Assembly (NCBI GenBank): GCA_018806985.1 | Contig: JADANN010000256.1 | Span: 1,897,501-1,961,500, forward strand | Reading direction: 5' to 3' | Origin: Angiostrongylus vasorum | Lineage: Eukaryota; Nematoda; Chromadorea; Rhabditida; Metastrongylidae | Length of the DNA: 64,000 bases | Shown: positions 57,900 through 64,000 of the stretch, piece by piece | Layout: each line of letters begins with the position of its first letter | Position numbering within the stretch: the first letter of the stretch is position 1 | Made by a program: the position numbers and the translations under genes | Notes under the pieces: model-generated | Told to the model about the DNA's origin: nothing | Database searches by the model: none | The model's input: the letters and a program-made list of their open reading frames with translations, nothing else

Positions 57900-59175
57900 C
57901 ATATTTACAACATGAAGTCATATGCTCATCGAGATCGTGCCATGATAAAGCCTCTAGTAGAAAAAAGCATGAAAAATCGAAAATTACTACTGTAAAGTGC
58001 ATGATTTCCAAAGCAATTTCAAGCCTAAGTTGGTTTTCATTAGAGGCTATGCCGAAAACGTTTGCCAATTTTAAAAACGATTGATTTGAAAAGTGGTTCG
58101 GTTACTGGTCTCATGAACTAATTCTCATTCTTCGTCACTAAGTTCACTCGCTGAACAAGTCCGGTGTCCTTTAACGGATTCGAGACGATTCTGGTTCTTC
58201 AATGAGGTATTTGTGGACTTGATAGAATCACAGAAATAGCCATGCACTAACGCGCTTAGTACTAGTACAAACAATCCATTGTTCTGAAGTGCAGTTTCGA
58301 TTTTAAAATTAGTCGAGATTCAAGAGTCTAAATTTCCACAATATTAAAGCGCAGGGCTATCTTTGATGCAATCGGAGGCACGTCCTACAGAACGAAATTC
58401 CCCCTTTTTGAATCGCTTCGCTGTTCGAGGTGCAGGTCTCAGACAAAAAAAAACTGTTGGTCACTGGAAAAAGAGAATTTCATTGTGTTAGAATAACCTA
58501 ACTCAAACATAGTTTGAAAATATTGTTCCAACTTTAACAGCTACTTTTAATATTTCTTGTTGAGATATGTTCGCTCAAAATTGAAATTCTAGACTACCTT
58601 AAGCAAGTACGAGTCATATATGCCTCATATGAGCCAAAGTTGCACTACTTTTTAAAGTGGTTCATTCAACTTAACGGAAAATCCGTTGCGAAAAAACAAT
58701 AATCAAACGAGGCCCATCAGAGTGAAGCATATAGGCCACCGTGCTTTGGTTTCAAGATCGGATTGGGAGTGGATCTAAGCACTTTTCAAGCCAATTCCAC
58801 ATTTTAATTTAATCGTAGTTGTTGTATTCTGTATCTGTAATAAAAAAATGCTCTGATTTGAAAGCGAATAGGTTGCGCTTGTACCTGATGTTACATGGGA
58901 AACCGGTCTGGCGAGATGAAACGTGGTGTGGATCCCTTCTGAAACACGCTCTTCTCTACAGGTCCACCAAACAGAAACCAGTTCGCAAAGATCACCAAAG
59001 GTTTTTGCGAAGAAAAATTATCCAAGATTCATAAGAATAATTAAGCTTGACTTTGAGTAGAACTAGTAGTAATTGTACCTTAACTACATGTTTTTTTAGG
59101 AAAACGTTCAATCGAAATACATGGAGTCTTCGTGCCACGGATTTCGGCGTGGGAATTGCAATTTAGGACGTGAGG
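57900..59175. other. Intergenic, nothing recognised
   Basis: AT-rich spacer with short ORFs only. Confidence 0.45.
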
Positions 59176-59179
59176 TGTA

Positions 59180-59465
59180 AGGATAAAAGGATAAAGCTCC
59201 CAGCGTTGATCAATCCCCTGAAGGATGCACCATGCATTCGACTTCATGAAGCATCGTTTGGTGGTGATTCAATGCATATCTGGCCCCTAACAATGAAACG
59301 CTGTAGCCTAGTGATGTATCGAGTCAGTGTTACTAACTTCCCAGACAGATCTGGCGCCAATTTTGCCGTTCGTTGAGGAATGGGAGGCATGGTGAACCTG
59401 TGGGATGGGATCAAACCCATGTGCATTGTAGAAGGCCTCTAACCACAGCGCTACACTAGCCTAAC
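59180..59465 (-). repeat. tRNA-derived SINE, family B, best copy
   Basis: The minus strand begins GGCTAGTGTAGCGCTGTGGT at about 59463, continuing TTAGAGGCC (A-box-like). It has ATGGGTTTGATCCCATCCC (B box) and ends with CTTTATCC near 59190. The unit is about 285 bp. Confidence 0.8.
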
Positions 59466-59469
59466 GTGA

Positions 59470-61630
59470 GGTAAGCGACATAAAAAGTATTAGAAAAGAA
59501 CTGTTGAAATAACGAGCAGACAAAACGTTCGGTAATCGCTGGTTTGTGCTTCTACACACGTCAACACAATCGCCAAGAAGATGCTTGAACGCAACACCTT
59601 ATTGTCTCATCAAATATGGAACTTAAAAAACCATTGTTTTCTCGGGAATTTTTTTCCAGACTGCTTGCAAGGGATGCAAGATGATATTTGTTCTGCTTCA
59701 TTTCAAACTTCACTGGAAAGGTCAGAAATTTCAAGAAAACAAACATATTCTGAAATTTAGGAATTTAGCCCATTTAGATTTATTTCAGCCGTTTCAAATT
59801 GGAGGAAGTGTAGCCATCAAAGCAAAAACGAATGAGAGAGTGATAGCAAACACAAAGTATCTGGTGACTTGTGAGAAAATATTACGGTCTATAAAGTGTG
59901 TTGGACAAAGAAGTCACAATAAAATTGGCCAATCTTGGAACGGTATTGATTTTTTCCAGATTTAGGCCTAAAACGCTGATAATGAGTGATAATAGGAATG
60001 ATAATGTTGACAGAAAATGAAGGCAGATGGATGTTCAGAGCAAGTCTGAGTAGAAGTGAATAATTCTTTTGCCTCGAATACTCGCTTCGAGATTTTCATG
60101 CTTCATTCCCATGTCATCAAAAAATAAGTGTTTAAACGAGGGAATTTTGAAATCGGTAGCTGGATGAACTATGAGATCATGAAAATGATGAAAGGGAGAG
60201 GAGAGTACAAGAAATCGGAAGTAAACATGTGGAATTGAAAATCGAGAACAACATTACAGCACCCTTCAATTTTGCATTCCTTTCCTTAAGCCAACCCACT
60301 TTTTTATCCGCTGTGCACTGAGTCCGTTTCGGACACATTCGTGGACTGGAATAAAACAAAAAGCCACTAGCCAGTCTAAGAAGAAAGAATATCGCTATTA
60401 TCCACGGTAGAAAAGAAAAGATACAAATAAATTCTAGAGGTTCACTTCTCCTTTGTCCTTGTCATTCAAAGAGGATAAAAGATGTAGTCGGTAAAAAACG
60501 ATTGGTTCAAAGCACAACACGGACAACACAAACTAAAGTTCAACGAAAACACTGCCTGCTTTGTTTTCTCCGAAAAAAAACCAAAACTCAGACTTGGGGC
60601 AAAAACCACTTTGGACAATGTACGAAAGGATTACGTACACAACTTGTCCAGTATTGTACTAGTTTAAAGTCATCACGACGAGATGAGGAAGAGGAAGACC
60701 GATAGTGAGCCAATTTTTTTAGTTGGGTGAAAAATAAGGCGAGCAAAGGAGGGAACTCGACGAAATCTACATTTAAAAAGGTCTGCTTCACAAACTTCAT
60801 ACAAGAAAGACCGAACAAAAAAATGCAAAGAAATCAACACCAGTGATGGCGAGCCGTAGACGACGACAGAACAAGCTGGAGATTGTGAACGAACGTTAAT
60901 AAATCTCGTGCGTTAAACGTCATGCGCATTTGGGTAAAACCCAAAATCGATTGTTTGAGCTGCATAGGAAAACACTCGAATCAGACACGAACACAAATCA
61001 TGAGCTTCCGAGTGGGAATCGGGAATTCCAAAAAGCGCTAAAAATCCAGCCATATTCAACGTAGCATTAGAGAAATCAGTAGAAAAAAAACCTACAACGG
61101 CTAACCATCATACCACATCAACTCGGCTATCGAAGGAAAAACGGTTACATTACACAATACTACAGCAAAAAACGGTCGTTTCAAGTGTCCATTATGAACA
61201 AAGGAATACGAAACGATTAGGACAGGAAGTAGGTAAGCAGCTTTGTCTGATATCGATAATTTCGAAAATCGGCAACACTAGCGGGAGAAAACCTCAACAC
61301 AAAAAGAAAGTTAACGTTCAAAACGTTACTTTTTATGGGCGATTAGAAAACAGTTTCAGAAGGCGCCCTTTAAAAAATTGGAAAAAAATAAGCACTTCGT
61401 TCCCCGGAATCCAATGTGTGCTGCTGACTAATCATTGGGCATAGGATAAAGACGGGAGACGTAGCTCGCAATATTCTTACTCGCCTCTTATAGGGCCTCA
61501 GGGATCACAATAGCTAGATGGGCCAGAAGAATACAGCCCATATAATTTTTGAGACTGACCGTCTTTTAATCACGGTGGTGAAATGCTGTAAAACGTAAAA
61601 TGGAGAGGGATGCTCCACTGAGGATGATCC
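59470..61630. other. Intergenic, no recognised gene
   Basis: An ATG-started ORF of 94 codons at 59681-59965 has no family character. Other ORFs are shorter. No repeat shared within the window was seen. Confidence 0.45.
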
Positions 61631-61639
61631 AGCTAGATG

Positions 61640-61770
61640 CGCGGCGAAGACACCACTTCGAGGACACGATCAACTGTGGACCATCTATTCGGATCATCAG
61701 CTTTGATGAAGACGAAACCGTAGAAACGTTAGCCGACTAAACATCATTATCAACTTCGTGTAAGCTCAAC
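61640..61770 (+). repeat. PLE-type terminal segment (subfamily 2)
   Basis: TTGATGAAGACGAAACCGTA followed by GAAACGTTAGCC lies at about 61703-61734, preceded by TCAACTGTGGACCATC and followed by CAACTTCGTGTAAGCTCAAC. It pairs in family with 31165-31320. Confidence 0.6.
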
Positions 61771-61924
61771 ATTATAACACAGTCCATATATTTGAATAAG
61801 TTATGATTCGTATCGAAAGTACGCTATGTGTATGATTCTAACAACTTTTGGGACTTTTGATATGAGAACGTGAACTTGGTAGAAAAAACAGTGTGAAAAT
61901 AAAAAAATACCGATGATTTCAGTT

Positions 61925-62060
61925 TGTTTTCTCCATTCAACGGAGTGAGGACGAGCACCTACGGATCATTGGCTCGGATCAATCCGGTCCTGAATAAGAC
62001 GAAGACGTCGGAACGTTGCCCAAATAAATTTTTTAGTCACATTATGTTAGCTCAATAATC
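61925..62060 (+). repeat. PLE-type terminal segment (subfamily 2), diverged
   Basis: CTGAATAAGACGAAGACGTC followed by GGAACGTTGCC lies at about 61991-62021, with the same flanks as 61640-61770 only partly kept. Confidence 0.5.
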
Positions 62061-62253
62061 CAACAAGGTATAAATCTCAAAGTTGTATGGCGGTGTAGGG
62101 CTTCAGCTGTCTCCTACTCACTATTCTGCAGACCTCCAACATCGAACTCATTGAATTGTGATTTCATGAATTTCCATTTTTTAACTTCTTTGCAATACTA
62201 TATGCTAAAGATGAAAATCAGAAGGCGAGACTCTTAGCGGACGTGGGCTTCAG

Positions 62254-62508
62254 ATGAAATTGGAGAACCTTATTTACTTTATTAATGGAGGAACTAAATT
62301 CGATGAAAAACGCCGAACGCGTTCAATAGGAATTTTGCTCATCTATTTAGAGGTTTTTTTGTTTTCTGGAGATAACAATACACAAAGAATTTTCTTATTA
62401 TTAAGGAACGTGTTGCCTGTAATCAATCAACTTCTCTGTGACTGGCTATACATGGAAATGTTTTCAAACTTTGTCGCATTGCTCATTTCTCGCTCACAAT
62501 ACATCTAA
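62254..62508 (+). other. Unassigned small ORF with acceptor-like sequence at its ATG
   Basis: GGGCTTCAG lies directly before the ATG of an 84-codon open frame (MKLENLIYFINGGTKFDEKR..). It is hydrophobic in the middle and matches no family I know. The arrangement resembles a trans-splice site, as at 27756, but could be chance. Confidence 0.2.
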
Positions 62509-62609
62509 AACGAGGGCTAGGAATAAACTTTCAGTTTGATATCCAATACCATCAAACAGTACTAAAGGCAGGTGGAAATCATTTTGTGTTAATGAACAAT
62601 ATCCTCCTG

Positions 62610-62690
62610 CAGGGCGCGTGTGGCGCAATGGTCGGAGGCGCCCTGCGACACACACGTAGAATCCAGAACCACTCACCACTCGAGCGGTAG
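62610..62690 (+). repeat. tRNA-like SINE head remnant
   Basis: GCGTGTGGCGCAATGGTCGG resembles a pol III A box in a tRNA context. The expected B box 30-45 bases on is degenerate, and no tRNA fold is evident. Confidence 0.35.
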
Positions 62691-63244
62691 TGAAATGAAG
62701 TGAGGGTGCATGATATGAGCGCAGCAGCAGAACTCAAGAAACTATGAAAAGATCTGATCGATAAGGATTGGTCACCGAAAAAAAGTCATCGGGACCACGA
62801 TTACGATTAGAACTTCGGAAATCTTCCACTTCAGTTCAACAATAAAAAGTATGAAGCGTTCGACATTGATCGGTACCAAGCAATGTCCAATAGCAATTTG
62901 TCAATTTCGGAGAGATGAAAGGCTAGGTTCTGCGGGATCGCAGAATCAAACGACAAACACGTAAGTAATATTTTCTTGGATTATTAAGCAAATTGAGTTT
63001 TGTAGGCCAAAATATCCGCATAATTTCCATAAGGTTTTCATACCACTTTGATTTTGTTCTATTGTATTTCTTCATTGTTCTGTCCTACAGTATTTCTGCA
63101 CTTTCTCTTTATCGGACGACTTCGTCTTATGTTTCAGCTACGTTTTTCTTTATTCGTAAGCACCTAAACCAAGCCCCGCACCTACTTCGAACTTTCTTAA
63201 TATATTGATTTAGCATGTAGAACACCACAATATATCGATCTCAC

Positions 63245-63393
63245 CGGCTGCCAATCTATGACATACCCCCGAAGCGGCGGGGCAACAATTCTGGAGCGGA
63301 AGTGAAGCTAAGCATACTATACGTGTTGGGTACGAAGGGCTTAATTCTTTGTTCTCCACATGAGTAAGCTTATCTAGTAGTTCTTGAGCAAAT
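63245..63393 (-). CDS. Possible single exon of an unidentified gene
   Basis: Acceptor GAGTTGCGCAG, donor GCAGCCG|GTGAGATC. The frame is open for 49 codons with even codon use: FAQELLDKLTHVENKELSPS, YPTRIVCLASLPLQNCCPAA, ..VCHRL. The Cys cluster suggests an extracellular protein. No neighbouring exon was found up to either side, and the family is unknown. Confidence 0.25.
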
Positions 63394-64000
63394 CTGCGCA
63401 ACTCACGAAAAAAACTCCGAACTAGATTTAAAAAATGAATGTCAACCCACAATGTATAAAAGTACCAGATAGTGGGTATCTTAGAAGTGACGGTCAACAA
63501 AATACTTCACATTTAAACTCACCACCGTCCCATATTCTTTGCAGGACCGCAATTCTGAATGACTATCTACAGACATTTGGGATTTAATCATTCTTACCTT
63601 AATCATTGTTGGGTCCTTTCTCCTAAAATCGCACAAACGCTAAGTTATTGTTCATTAGTCTGTAATTAGATGAGTTCCTGATGTTAAATAGCGTGGTAGA
63701 TGGTGCGTAGTTATGTTTGTAGTGTTAATGATGTTCTTCTCAAAGAGCCGCCTTATTGGTCGTGACGGCAAGTTTGCACTAGTTTGGTGAGAGTTGTTAT
63801 CTTTTTTCAGGTCTACTATTTTTTATACTAACTCTAATGTATTGAATAGTCAATGTTGCGAGACTATAGCTGAAGTACGATGATTATGCTAGTTCACAAA
63901 TTCAACAATTTCCCATGAAACTTTACAGGAATAGGAATTCACATTATTTGTACGATATTGACGCCTTTAGTCCTTTAGACGACCTAAACTAGCCTTAGGG

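Noticed and set aside
62610..62690. Possible tRNA gene
   Set aside because: An A-box-like sequence is present, but there is no acceptor-stem pairing, no anticodon arm and no good B box. It is better explained as a SINE remnant.
1..64000. CRISPR arrays, bacterial operons or prophage
   Set aside because: Spliced genes, SINEs and LINEs show that this is animal DNA. No regular spaced repeats are present.

Overview
The window is nuclear DNA of a nematode. Introns are short to long, with (T)TTCAG-type acceptors and GTAAG/GTGAG donors. There are two animal heme peroxidases of the cuticle/peroxinectin type, and a heavy load of RTE-type LINEs, Penelope-like elements (PLEs) and tRNA-derived SINEs. A strongylid (hookworm-like) genome fits best; that is inference, because no species-diagnostic gene is present.

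Left part (1-27756, minus strand): two peroxidase genes lie head to tail. The upstream gene, here peroxidase A, can be followed through 17 exons from an ATG at 27756 to a TAG at 5333. All splice phases agree and the joined frame is 2130 nt, giving 709 aa. It has the full family layout: signal peptide, pro-region, peroxidase fold and C-terminal tail. Every residue that would hold heme or do peroxidase chemistry is replaced. The distal helix is unrecognisable, the catalytic Arg is Asp, the proximal His is Trp and its partner Asn is Ala. The fold and calcium-site motifs remain. It is therefore a predicted pseudo-enzyme with an intact reading frame. The downstream gene, peroxidase B, begins close behind it. 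The confident exons are 3513-474, and the gene runs off the left edge of the window. It keeps the distal Gln-Asp-His, but one of its splice joins is out of phase by one base.

The introns of peroxidase A are full of repeats: two decayed RTE copies (about 8.3-10.8 kb and 23.3-26.2 kb), a PLE fragment, several SINEs and a 120-bp fold-back made of two opposed SINE copies (12552-12814).

Right part (27757-64000): I see no gene I can name. It holds PLE copies, including one at 55390-56815 bounded by an 11-bp direct repeat, and PLE termini arranged as near-perfect inverted repeats. It also holds four further SINE-like families. The PLE termini carry a compact motif resembling a hammerhead-ribozyme core, and its stem II shows a compensatory change between copies. 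The rest is AT-rich spacer with a few unassigned ORFs or possible exons.
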